The position numbers and the translations under genes are program-made. The notes below the pieces were generated by a model. The model worked only from the letters and a program-made list of their open reading frames with translations. It was not told where the DNA came from and ran no database searches. Positions 1 through 6,384 of a stretch of 7,923 nt of DNA are shown here, piece by piece. Origin of the DNA: an uncultured Prevotellaceae bacterium (lineage in GTDB: Bacteria > Bacteroidota > Bacteroidia > Bacteroidales > Bacteroidaceae); the NCBI GenBank assembly GCA_946407325.1, contig CAMJNN010000057.1, positions 1 through 7,923 of the forward strand. Direction: 5' to 3'. Numbering within the stretch: the first letter of the stretch is position 1; each line of letters begins with the position of its first letter.

Positions 1-305
1 CCACGATACTGCGGGAGGGTATAGACGCTGAACACCTCGCCAAAGAGTCCGTTGAGCAAACGACAGTTGGCGGGCATCTCGAAGAGGTTAAGGTAGGCTA
101 CGGACACGATATTCCCCGCATCTCTGGCCACAAAGACAATCAACTCGGTGCCGAGCTTCCTGTTGAGGAACGACAACAGCTGTTGCTCGATGCATGCTTT
201 GTCATGGGGCGTTACAAGACCATGATCGTCTTCTATGAACGCAAGGCGTAAACGTATCAGTTCGTCGATATCTTGCTTGGTGGCCTGACCGTACACAATA
301 TTCAT
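1..305 (-). CDS. GNAT-family N-acetyltransferase, N-terminal part (3' end outside window)
   Basis: The reverse strand reads from ATG at 305 with no stop to the window edge, giving 101 codons that begin MNIVYGQATKQDIDELIRLR. This opening (a beta strand, then 'AT..DI.EL..LR', then a long helix) is typical of the GNAT fold. The last visible residues, YTLPQYRG, match the start of the acetyl-CoA pyrophosphate loop (P-x-Y-R-G, usually followed by KGIG), so the cut falls inside motif A. GNAT enzymes transfer an acetyl group from acetyl-CoA to an amine; the substrate cannot be told from this part. A good Shine-Dalgarno (GGAGGA on the minus strand, about 312-317) precedes the ATG and supports this start. 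It is divergent from the small gene at 396, with 90 bases between the starts. The family call is fairly sure, the substrate unknown. Confidence 0.85.
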   Translation of the reverse strand, partial: MNIVYGQATKQDIDELIRLRLAFIEDDHGLVTPHDKACIEQQLLSFLNRKLGTELIVFVARDAGNIVSVAYLNLFEMPANCRLLNGLFGEVFSVYTLPQYR

Positions 306-343
306 AACCTATCCTCCGAAATTTTTGTTCATAAGTTTGATGA

Positions 344-351
344 CAAAGTTA
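344..351 (-). promoter_or_regulatory. Candidate -7 promoter box for the acetyltransferase
   Basis: The minus strand reads TAACTTTG, matching the Bacteroidetes -7 consensus TAnnTTTG, 38 bases before the ATG at 305. No TTTG lies at the expected distance upstream, so this is a half-supported promoter. Confidence 0.4.
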
Positions 352-373
352 GTGTTTTTTTGCTCTTTATTGC

Positions 374-381
374 TATATTTG
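374..381 (+). promoter_or_regulatory. Candidate -7 promoter box for the TIGR04076-type gene
   Basis: TATATTTG matches TAnnTTTG and ends 14 bases before the ATG at 396, implying a very short leader. No TTTG sits at the usual 19-base spacing upstream. The closeness of the box to the ATG also argues against translation starting upstream of 396. Confidence 0.45.
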
Positions 382-395
382 CCAGAAAAAAAGCG

Positions 396-698
396 ATGAA
401 CAAGGTAAGAATAACGGCCATCCGTCAGACGGTCTATCCCGACCTGATGGCGAAATACGAGAACCCCATTGAGCATACCTGCGATGTGAAGGAGGGGCAA
501 CAGTGGATATCCATCGACGGACAGTGTCCTGAGGGGATGTGCCCAGCTGCCTGGTATTCCATGAAGGAGTTTGTGGAGTCGCTGGCCAAAGGCGAGGGCA
601 ACTTCTACGACGGATGGATGCAGAACCCCATGAGTGCCATGATTAGTTGCAACGATGGCTTCCGTCCGTTCAGCTTCTATATCGAGATGGTTGACTAA
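396..698 (+). CDS. TIGR04076-family small protein, function unknown
   Basis: A 100-residue protein beginning MNKVRITAIR and ending in IEMVD. The order of elements fits the TIGR04076 family: a 'KVRITAIRQTVYPDLMAKYEN' type opening, a CDVKEGQ segment, then CPEGMCPAAW (residues about 46-55), then 'GNFYDGW' and a closing 'SCNDGFRPFSFYIE'. Cysteines sit near residues 27, 46, 50 and 88, which could bind metal or form disulfides, but no catalytic role is known. The reading frame is open back to 273. I chose 396 because a -7 promoter box lies at 374-381 and the upstream residues do not look like the family. There is no clear Shine-Dalgarno. Its stop (TAA, 696-698) overlaps the stop of the convergent receptor gene. 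The family match is from memory of the pattern, not from a search. Confidence 0.8.
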   Translation: MNKVRITAIRQTVYPDLMAKYENPIEHTCDVKEGQQWISIDGQCPEGMCPAAWYSMKEFVESLAKGEGNFYDGWMQNPMSAMISCNDGFRPFSFYIEMVD

Positions 699-2875
699 AG
701 ATCAATCGGGATAACCACCTTGAAGGTGATGTTGCGCCCCATGTTATATACGCCTCGACGGCCCGTCACCACATTGACATCCAGATATTTCAAACGACTG
801 AGGTGGTGCTGGTAGGCACAGTTCAAAAGGTTGTCGGCAGTGATATATACCTCAGCTATCTTTTTATTCCTCAGTTGCAAATCGGTGCCTGCAGAGAGCG
901 ACAGCAAGGCATAGCCGGGCGTTTCGGTCTCGGTATCATCAGCACGGTAGATATGATTCTGACGCAGATAATAGTCGAGGCCAGCAGCAACGTAGGTATT
1001 GTTCAGCGTCAGTCCTTGTTTGGGATGGGCATGACGGTACTCGTGGGCGGCATGGGTGCTGACCGTACTGTGTGTATGGTGGAAAAGCTCCCACTTTAGC
1101 TCGGACGACCAACGCGGAGCTGGGGTAAAGGGCAGGTACTTGGTGTCTGGCGTAGCATCCAACTGCTGGGCATCGACATACGAGAAGCTGTTGGCAAAGT
1201 GGATGGAATGGATGGGGTGGAAATCGACACCTGCCTCAAAGCCCAACAGACGGGCGTCACCTTGCGTATATACATAGGTAAGGTAACCTGGTTGAATCAC
1301 TTCCTCTACCCTATGGGTAAAGACATAGTTGTTGATGCGGTTGGCAAAGAGGGCCACCTGTGCCGACACATAGCGTGAGGTGAAATCAAGGCCTAAGTCG
1401 GCCTGCCAACTGTATTCGGCCTTGAGTTGCTGAGAGCCTATCTCATAGCGGTGGGAACCTTCATGCACACCGTTCGATGCCAGTTCGCTCATATTGGGAG
1501 AACGGAATCCACGTGCCACATTCAGACGCAGGTTGAAATGCTCGTTGACATTGAAAATGGCTCCCACACTGCCCGTCAGTCCGTTAAAATGACGGATAAA
1601 GTCGGTGAAGCGCATCTCGCCATCTTCCTCCAAAGCATCACCATGCATACGGCGATGGTCGTAACGAACACCTCCATTCAGCGTCCAACGGTCGCCCAAT
1701 GTCTTGGTGGCGGTGGCATAAACGCCAATATCAAACAGTCGATAGTCGGGTATCAGGTATTCTTCTCCTAAATTACTTGAGTTCTGATACATTCCTCCTA
1801 TTCCTGTAGATATGCGCCAACCACTCCATTCGTTGGTCACCAAACGCAGGTCGTAGGTCAGCGAATGTAACTTGAAGTAGGCCTCATATTCATCGGCACT
1901 CTCCTCGTACTCCTGGCGACGGTTTTGCTGATAGCCGATGATGGCCTTAAGGTTGCCTATAGGAAGGTTGAGGGAGTTGTCCCACACGGCTTTATAATGC
2001 TTCACTTGCTGGAAAGGCAGTGTCTTGGAATAGGTCTTATGATGATCGGTGTTCCATACCAACTCGCCTGTCTGTTCATCGCGCTCACCCTCTACGATGC
2101 TGGGGGTCAGGTGATAGGCTACCCATACGAGGCGTGAGTGGCCCCACGACTGGTTGATGCCCAGCATCAAGCGTCCTGAACGCTCGCGGAACTGTGAACC
2201 TGGCACATAGCCATCGTATTTGTTCTTATAGGCATGGGCCATCTTGTTGCTGAAACGGGCATCCCACACGAAGCCTTTCTTGTTGCCTGACAACGAGAGG
2301 TTATAGGCGAAAAGTCCGTTGTTGGTCTGGTACTCGGTACTGACATTGGCATGCATCTCGCCCTCTGCCAACGTGGGCTGAGGATGCAGGATAACCACAC
2401 CCGCCATTGCATCAGAGCCATACATCAGTGAGGCAGGACCCTTCAGGATCTCGACGGAGTTGACACTACTGCCATCTACCTCAACACCATGCTCGTCGCC
2501 CCACTGCTGACCTTCCTGGCGGACTCCTTCGCTCATCACCACCACCCGGTTATAACCCAATCCGCGGATGATGGGCTTGGAAATGCCGCTGCCTGTAGTG
2601 AGCTGACTGACTCCTGGTTGGTGGGCAATGGCATCGATGATATTGGAAGATGCTGTTGAGCGTAATTCCTGTGGGGAGACGATGCTAACGGGGGCTGTGG
2701 AATGCTTCAGCTTCGTGTCGCCAGCCACACCTGTGACCGTCAGTTCGTTGAGTTGTAAATGGCGGTAGAACACATCAGTAGAGTCTTCGGGATGTTCGTG
2801 TATCTTCGTGTTGTCTTGTGCCGACAGTGCCGTACAAACACACAGCAGAGCCAAGATGATATATCTTATTTTCAT
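695..2875 (-). CDS. TonB-dependent outer membrane receptor, ZnuD-like (probable zinc/metal uptake)
   Basis: A complete 726-residue TonB-dependent receptor. A Sec signal peptide spans residues 1-20 (cleavage near ALSA/QD). A short TonB-box-like stretch, LNELTVTGV (42-50), is followed directly by the plug domain, with STAPVSIVSPQEL, the PIIRGLGYNRVVVMSEGVR segment and VEILKGPASLMYGSDAMAGV (about 141-160). The rest is a 22-strand-type barrel that includes RGFRSPNMSEL and a terminal 'TADNLLN...MGRNITFKV'. It lacks the N-terminal carboxypeptidase-like domain common in SusC proteins, and no SusD gene is adjacent. The overall pattern and a histidine-rich segment (residues 599-617, seven His) resemble the zinc receptor ZnuD of Neisseria. 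It presumably imports a metal or metal complex across the outer membrane using TonB energy. The start at 2875 places the signal peptide correctly; no strong Shine-Dalgarno is seen. Family is certain, substrate inferred. A cobalamin or heme receptor remains possible. Confidence 0.9.
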   Translation of the reverse strand: MKIRYIILALLCVCTALSAQDNTKIHEHPEDSTDVFYRHLQLNELTVTGVAGDTKLKHSTAPVSIVSPQELRSTASSNIIDAIAHQPGVSQLTTGSGISKPIIRGLGYNRVVVMSEGVRQEGQQWGDEHGVEVDGSSVNSVEILKGPASLMYGSDAMAGVVILHPQPTLAEGEMHANVSTEYQTNNGLFAYNLSLSGNKKGFVWDARFSNKMAHAYKNKYDGYVPGSQFRERSGRLMLGINQSWGHSRLVWVAYHLTPSIVEGERDEQTGELVWNTDHHKTYSKTLPFQQVKHYKAVWDNSLNLPIGNLKAIIGYQQNRRQEYEESADEYEAYFKLHSLTYDLRLVTNEWSGWRISTGIGGMYQNSSNLGEEYLIPDYRLFDIGVYATATKTLGDRWTLNGGVRYDHRRMHGDALEEDGEMRFTDFIRHFNGLTGSVGAIFNVNEHFNLRLNVARGFRSPNMSELASNGVHEGSHRYEIGSQQLKAEYSWQADLGLDFTSRYVSAQVALFANRINNYVFTHRVEEVIQPGYLTYVYTQGDARLLGFEAGVDFHPIHSIHFANSFSYVDAQQLDATPDTKYLPFTPAPRWSSELKWELFHHTHSTVSTHAAHEYRHAHPKQGLTLNNTYVAAGLDYYLRQNHIYRADDTETETPGYALLSLSAGTDLQLRNKKIAEVYITADNLLNCAYQHHLSRLKYLDVNVVTGRRGVYNMGRNITFKVVIPIDL

Positions 2876-2900
2876 ATAGTGTCTTATTAATTTCGGGGGG

Positions 2901-2908
2901 CAAAGATA
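2901..2908 (-). promoter_or_regulatory. Candidate -7 promoter box for the TonB-dependent receptor
   Basis: The minus strand reads TATCTTTG (TAnnTTTG), ending 25 bases before the ATG at 2875. The region about 19 bases upstream lacks a TTTG, so the -33 element is poor, which would suit a promoter needing an activator. No clear operator palindrome was found beside it. Confidence 0.5.
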
Positions 2909-2968
2909 ATGAAAATCTTAAAGTGTTATACCCTTGGGCGGTTTTTTTAGAAATAGATGAAAAACTAT

Positions 2969-2999
2969 TTTGTTATATTTTCAAATTGATGTATTTTTG
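2969..2999 (+). promoter_or_regulatory. Consensus Bacteroidetes promoter of the riboswitch/SLC13 transcript
   Basis: TTTG at 2969-2972, a 19-base spacer and TATTTTTG at 2992-2999 match the sigma-ABfr type promoter closely. Transcription should start near 3005, just before the first conserved bases of the riboswitch. Its -33 element lies about 60 bases from the minus-strand -7 box at 2901-2908, so the two divergent units do not share a core promoter. Confidence 0.75.
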
Positions 3000-3007
3000 C
3001 ACCCAGA

Positions 3008-3190
3008 ATTGGTTCCGTTGGGGCGTATCGCTGCTTCGGATTAAAAGGGAATCAGGTGAAAGTCCTGGACAGTCCCGCTGCTGTGAAGCTCGTTAATGCT
3101 CTCTGGCACATGCTAATTGCCACTAACAAATCTAACCATGAAAACGTTGGGAAGGCGTCAGAGAGTGAGTCAGTCAGAAGACCTGCCGTT
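3008..3190 (+). promoter_or_regulatory. Cobalamin (adenosylcobalamin-type) riboswitch aptamer
   Basis: The conserved elements of the B12 aptamer (Rfam Cobalamin type) occur in order on the plus strand. AAAAGGGAATCAGGTGAAAG lies at 3043-3062, the CAGTCCCGCTGCTGTGA segment at about 3070-3086, GCCACT at 3119-3124, GGGAAGGC at 3149-3156, and the B12 box TCAGAAGACCTGCC at about 3174-3187. The arms CTCTCTG (3099-3105) and CAGAGAG (3159-3165) are exact complements and close the central multi-helix region. CTAAC (3123-3127) and GTTGG (3146-3150) form the P5-like stem whose loop contains CTAACC. The element binds cobalamin in the nascent mRNA and normally lowers expression of the gene downstream. Orientation and position make the SLC13 transporter its target; the divergent TonB receptor is on the other strand. 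Confidence 0.95.
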
Positions 3191-3204
3191 CATTAAAGGC
3201 TATC

Positions 3205-3222
3205 CGCCTCGTGGGTTAGGCG
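3205..3222 (+). promoter_or_regulatory. P13-type hairpin of the riboswitch expression platform
   Basis: CGCCT (3205-3209) and AGGCG (3218-3222) form a stem around the loop CGTGGGTT. GGTTAG at 3214-3219, spanning loop and stem edge, is the exact complement of CTAACC (3132-3137) in the L5 loop of the aptamer. This is the L5/L13 kissing contact that stabilises the B12-bound state in class-I cobalamin riboswitches. The AGG at 3218-3220 is the only Shine-Dalgarno-like stretch ahead of the transporter, so the hairpin may hide it. No strong intrinsic terminator follows, which favours control of translation. Confidence 0.75.
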
Positions 3223-3264
3223 CGTAGTACGAAAACATTGTTTTTCTTTACATGTACTGTTTTT

Positions 3265-4788
3265 ATGTTTAAAAACTTTCATGGCTTCGACATGTTTGAA
3301 CAGTATCAAGCATGGAAGCGCGAACGCAGAGAGCGCAAGAGCTTTAAATATCGCCTCTCTGTAACTGCTATCAAACTGATTATCATTATCAGTTGTACGT
3401 TCTTAATGTTGTTTTTACCCACCAGTGTACTGGGTATTCCTGATCTTACACTGGTAGAGCAACGAGTGATTGCCATCTTTGTATTTGCCACGCTTATGTG
3501 GCTCTTGGAGCCTGTGCCGGCATGGACCACCTCCATGGGCATAGTGGTGCTGTTGTTGTTAACGTGTAGCGACAGTTCGCTATGGTTTATGCGCAACGAT
3601 CTGCCTAACCAGTCGCTGGGTGAGTTTATCCATTACAAGTCAATCCTCAACAGTTTCTCCGACCCTATCATCATGTTGTTCATCGGTGGTTTCATTATGG
3701 CCATCGCCACTTCGAAGAGCGGATTGGACGCTACCTTGGCGAAGGTGATGCTCAAGCCTTTCGGCACACAGAGTCGTTTTGTGTTACTGGGTTTTATCTT
3801 GCTGACGGCTTGGTTCTCGATGTTTATCAGCAACACCGCTACAGCTGCTATGATGCTGACCTTCCTGACCCCTGTGATGAAATCGTTGCCTGCCGACGGT
3901 AAGGGTAAGATTGCGTTGGCGATGTCTATTCCTATAGCGGCTAACCTGGGTGGTATAGGTACCCCTATCGGTACGCCTCCTAACGCTATTGCCCTGCGTT
4001 ACCTGAACAATCCCGACGGTTTGAACCTGAATATCGGCTTCGGCGAATGGATGATGGTGATGTTTCCTTTTGTCATTGTGGTTTTGCTCATTGCATGGGT
4101 TTTGCTGCTGAATATTTTCCCTTTCAAACAGAAGAAGATTGTGCTGAACATCCAGCATGAGCACAAGCAGAGCTGGCGCGACTGGGTGGTGTATATCACT
4201 TTCTGCGTGACGGTTATCATGTGGGTGCTCGACAAATATACGGGCGTGAACGCCAATGCGGTAGCCATGATACCTGTGGCTGTATTTGCTCTTACGGGCA
4301 TCATCGGCAAGCGCGACTTGGAAGAGTTGAACTGGAGCGTGCTATGGATGGTGGCAGGCGGTTTTGCCTTGGGCGTGGCACTCGAGGAATCTGGCTTGGC
4401 CATGCACCTGATTAATGCTATCCCATTTGACACTTGGCCGGCATTGGCCATCATCATCGGCTCCGGTTTGCTGTGCTACATCCTGTCCAACTTCATCAGC
4501 AACACGGCTACGGCCACGTTGTTGGTGCCGATATTGGCCATTGTGGGTACCAGCATGGGCAATCAGTTGGATCACCTGGGCGGCATCTCTACCTTGTTGA
4601 TAGGTATCGCCCTCAGCTCATCCATGGCGATGCTGTTGCCTATCAGTACGCCTCCTAACGCTATGGCCCACTCTACCGGCTTTATCAGTCAGAAAGACAT
4701 GATGAAGGCTGGTTTGATAATGGGTGTCATCGGCTTGGTACTGGGTTACCTGATGCTGATCATACTGGGAACCCACGGCTTACTGTAA
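3265..4788 (+). CDS. DASS/SLC13-family sodium:anion (dicarboxylate-type) transporter
   Basis: An inner-membrane protein of about 507 residues. A basic N-terminal tail (WKRERRERKSFKYR) precedes many hydrophobic segments. Two inverted halves each carry the DASS signature. The first is SNTATAAMM (residues about 189-197) with GTPIGTPPNAIAL (232-244); the second is SNTATATLLVP (about 412-422) with STPPNAMAH (461-469). In VcINDY and relatives these SNT and TPP loops form the two sodium sites and hold the substrate carboxylates. Family members move succinate, fumarate, malate, citrate or sulfate, by sodium symport or by exchange; the substrate here is not readable from sequence. The start is uncertain: ATG 3265, ATG 3292 (MFEQYQAWKRER, also plausible) and TTG 3238 are all in frame and none has a clear Shine-Dalgarno. 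The gene lies directly behind the cobalamin riboswitch and is single, ending at a terminator hairpin. Confidence 0.93.
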   Translation: MFKNFHGFDMFEQYQAWKRERRERKSFKYRLSVTAIKLIIIISCTFLMLFLPTSVLGIPDLTLVEQRVIAIFVFATLMWLLEPVPAWTTSMGIVVLLLLTCSDSSLWFMRNDLPNQSLGEFIHYKSILNSFSDPIIMLFIGGFIMAIATSKSGLDATLAKVMLKPFGTQSRFVLLGFILLTAWFSMFISNTATAAMMLTFLTPVMKSLPADGKGKIALAMSIPIAANLGGIGTPIGTPPNAIALRYLNNPDGLNLNIGFGEWMMVMFPFVIVVLLIAWVLLLNIFPFKQKKIVLNIQHEHKQSWRDWVVYITFCVTVIMWVLDKYTGVNANAVAMIPVAVFALTGIIGKRDLEELNWSVLWMVAGGFALGVALEESGLAMHLINAIPFDTWPALAIIIGSGLLCYILSNFISNTATATLLVPILAIVGTSMGNQLDHLGGISTLLIGIALSSSMAMLLPISTPPNAMAHSTGFISQKDMMKAGLIMGVIGLVLGYLMLIILGTHGLL

Positions 4789-4831
4789 GATATTTTTCTT
4801 TTCTACCATTGTACACTCATGTGTTTATAAC

Positions 4832-4872
4832 GGCGGCTTATGTCTGTGACAGATATAAGCCGTCATCTTTTT
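4832..4872 (+). terminator. Intrinsic terminator of the SLC13 gene
   Basis: A 15-bp stem (4832-4846 with 4850-4864, including two G-U pairs) and a TGA loop are followed by ATCTTTTT. It begins 43 bases after the SLC13 stop and ends at the stop codon of the convergent fucosidase gene (4871-4873). On the minus strand the hairpin lies just past that gene's stop but no good T-run follows, so it terminates mainly plus-strand transcripts. Confidence 0.88.
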
Positions 4873-6301
4873 AATAAGCGGCTACTTCGCTGATGCACAA
4901 GGGGCCTCTTGCGTCGAGGAAATTCACTTTGATGGCAGTGGTGGTAACGGCGGGGAAACGCAGGATGCGCTTATAGCCAATGGTGGTGGTTTCATCCTCC
5001 TGTGTCAAAGGAAACCATTCGCCCTCTTGCAGGTAAGCTACCTCGAATTGCTTTACGCGTTGTCCCAATGGGATATATTCTTGCAACATGAGGCGACTCA
5101 GCGTTTGTGGTAGCGCGAAAGTGAACGTCAGCGAACCATCATTCACGCCATCTGGCGTTGCCCAGTAGGTATCGAAATCAGCATCGTTGACAAGGGTAGC
5201 CGCAAAGTGCTTGCCTCTAACATCCGATGCTTCCACCTTGGCGCCAAGCAACAGGTTGTGGCTCAGCTCCTGCGTGATACGCTGATGGAATGTCACAGCA
5301 TTGATGGAGTCGGTCTTCGAGATCAGTCCTTCTTTATTGACAGGAAAGTTCAGCAAAAGGTTACCGTTGTGCCCCACACTCTGATAATACAGATCCACCA
5401 ACTCATCGGCGGTCTTCACCTGATCGTCCTCACGCTCATGATAGAACCATCCTGGACGGATGGACACATCACACTCGGCAGGTATCCAAGCATCACCATC
5501 AGCATGTCCTGAGGTCAGTTCTTGGCCGTTGGGATAACCTGGATAGACATCGGCCGAACGCAGGAACGCCCAGTTGGTGGTGCCCGCCTTGCCTTTCTCG
5601 TTACCTACCCATCTACATCCAGGTCCTCCGTCAGAGAAACAGATGGCATTGGGTTGCAACTCATCTACCAACGCCCAGGCGGTGGGGAAATCATAATAGT
5701 TACGACGGTCGATGTTGCGTGTCTCATTGGCACCGCCATAGTAGCCGTCACCACCATTGGCACCATCGAACCACACCTCGAAGATATCGCCATAACGTGT
5801 CATCAACTCACGCAATTGGGCATGATAGTACGCCACATAAGAAGCACTGCCATAGTCGGCACGGTTCCTGTCCCAGGGGGAGAGATAAACACCAAACTTA
5901 AGTCCATATTCACGACAGGCAGCTGCCAGTTCGCCCACCACGTCACCGCTGTACGACGAGTGAGCGACATTGTAGTCGGTCAGGTCAGATGGCCACAAGC
6001 AGAAGCCATCGTGGTGCTTGGCAGTGATGATGACGCCCTTCATGCCGGCCTCCACAAACGTACGGGTTCACTGCTTGGCATCCAGGTGGGTGGGATTAAA
6101 CGTCTTGGGGTCGGTATCACCATAGCCCCACTCCTTGTCGTTGAACGTGTTCAAACCGAAATGGATAAAAGCGTAGGTTTCCAGCTGTTGCCAAGCCACC
6201 TGTTTCTGTGCTGGGATAGGATATACCGGAGCAGGCGCCGGGATATTGTCGGCACACGATACAAGGGCGATAGCGCCACAAATCATCAATATCTTTTTCA
6301 T
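4871..6301 (-). pseudogene. GH29 alpha-L-fucosidase lipoprotein, interrupted by an in-frame TGA
   Basis: Read through codon 78, the frame encodes 476 residues of a secreted glycoside hydrolase family 29 enzyme, which removes alpha-linked L-fucose from glycans. A lipoprotein signal ends in LVSC (Cys16). HFGLNTFNDKEWG (about 49-61), KHHDGF (95-100) and VWFDGA follow; Asp179 in WFD is the likely nucleophile. RWVGNE (Glu235) is a candidate acid/base site and PAECDVSIRPGWFYH begins near 274. A C-terminal discoidin-like (F5/8 type C) carbohydrate-binding domain covers about 351-476. The codon after HLDAKQ is TGA (6070-6068) where relatives have QWA or similar; the same frame is open on both sides, so this is a nonsense change and not a frameshift. 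Translation from 6301 would give 77 residues. The downstream part is open from a GTG at 6055 but lacks the signal and the N-terminal strand. The start at 6301 follows AGGA at good spacing. It may be a recent pseudogene or a sequence error. Confidence 0.88.
6068..6070 (-). other. Premature in-frame TGA stop in the fucosidase gene
   Basis: On the minus strand the codons run GAT GCC AAG CAG TGA ACC CGT ACG TTT. The flanking residues (DAKQ, TRTF) continue the GH29 alignment without gap. A single G-to-A change in TGG would explain it. Confidence 0.9.
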
Positions 6302-6328
6302 AATCATTCCTTTTATTAGATATAAACC

Positions 6329-6359
6329 TTTGCAAATATAGGGAAAATGGGTATTTTTG
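6329..6359 (+). promoter_or_regulatory. Consensus Bacteroidetes promoter of the beta-barrel protein gene
   Basis: TTTG at 6329-6332, a 19-base spacer and TATTTTTG at 6352-6359 lie 25 bases before the ATG at 6385. The -7 octamer and the spacer length are the same as in the promoter at 2969-2999. Confidence 0.75.
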
Positions 6360-6366
6360 CAGCAAA
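6333..6366 (-). promoter_or_regulatory. Promoter of the fucosidase gene, overlapping the divergent promoter
   Basis: The minus strand has TATATTTG at 6340-6333 as a -7 box and TTTG at 6366-6363, with a 22-base spacer that is slightly long. The -7 box ends 31 bases before the ATG at 6301. The element lies almost entirely within the plus-strand promoter at 6329-6359. Confidence 0.6.
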
Positions 6367-6384
6367 GCAAAGAAAATAATCTTT

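Noticed and set aside
273..395. N-terminal extension of the TIGR04076-type protein to 273
   Set aside because: It would overlap the divergent acetyltransferase start and run through the -7 box at 374-381; family proteins start with a sequence like MNKVRITAIR.
3008..3190. Riboswitch regulating the TonB receptor (as a BtuB)
   Set aside because: The aptamer reads only on the plus strand, while the receptor is on the minus strand and starts upstream of it.
3784..4457. Minus-strand frames of 126 and 152 codons opposite the SLC13 gene
   Set aside because: The plus strand here encodes unmistakable DASS signature motifs; the minus-strand products are low in structure and overlap each other.
6056..6075. 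Frameshift in the fucosidase gene
   Set aside because: The frame is the same before and after the break; the lesion is a stop codon only.
5522..6319. Plus-strand open frame of 265 codons opposite the fucosidase
   Set aside because: It lies fully antisense to clear GH29 motifs, has no promoter or ribosome binding site and no recognisable domain; it is a shadow of the minus-strand codon pattern.
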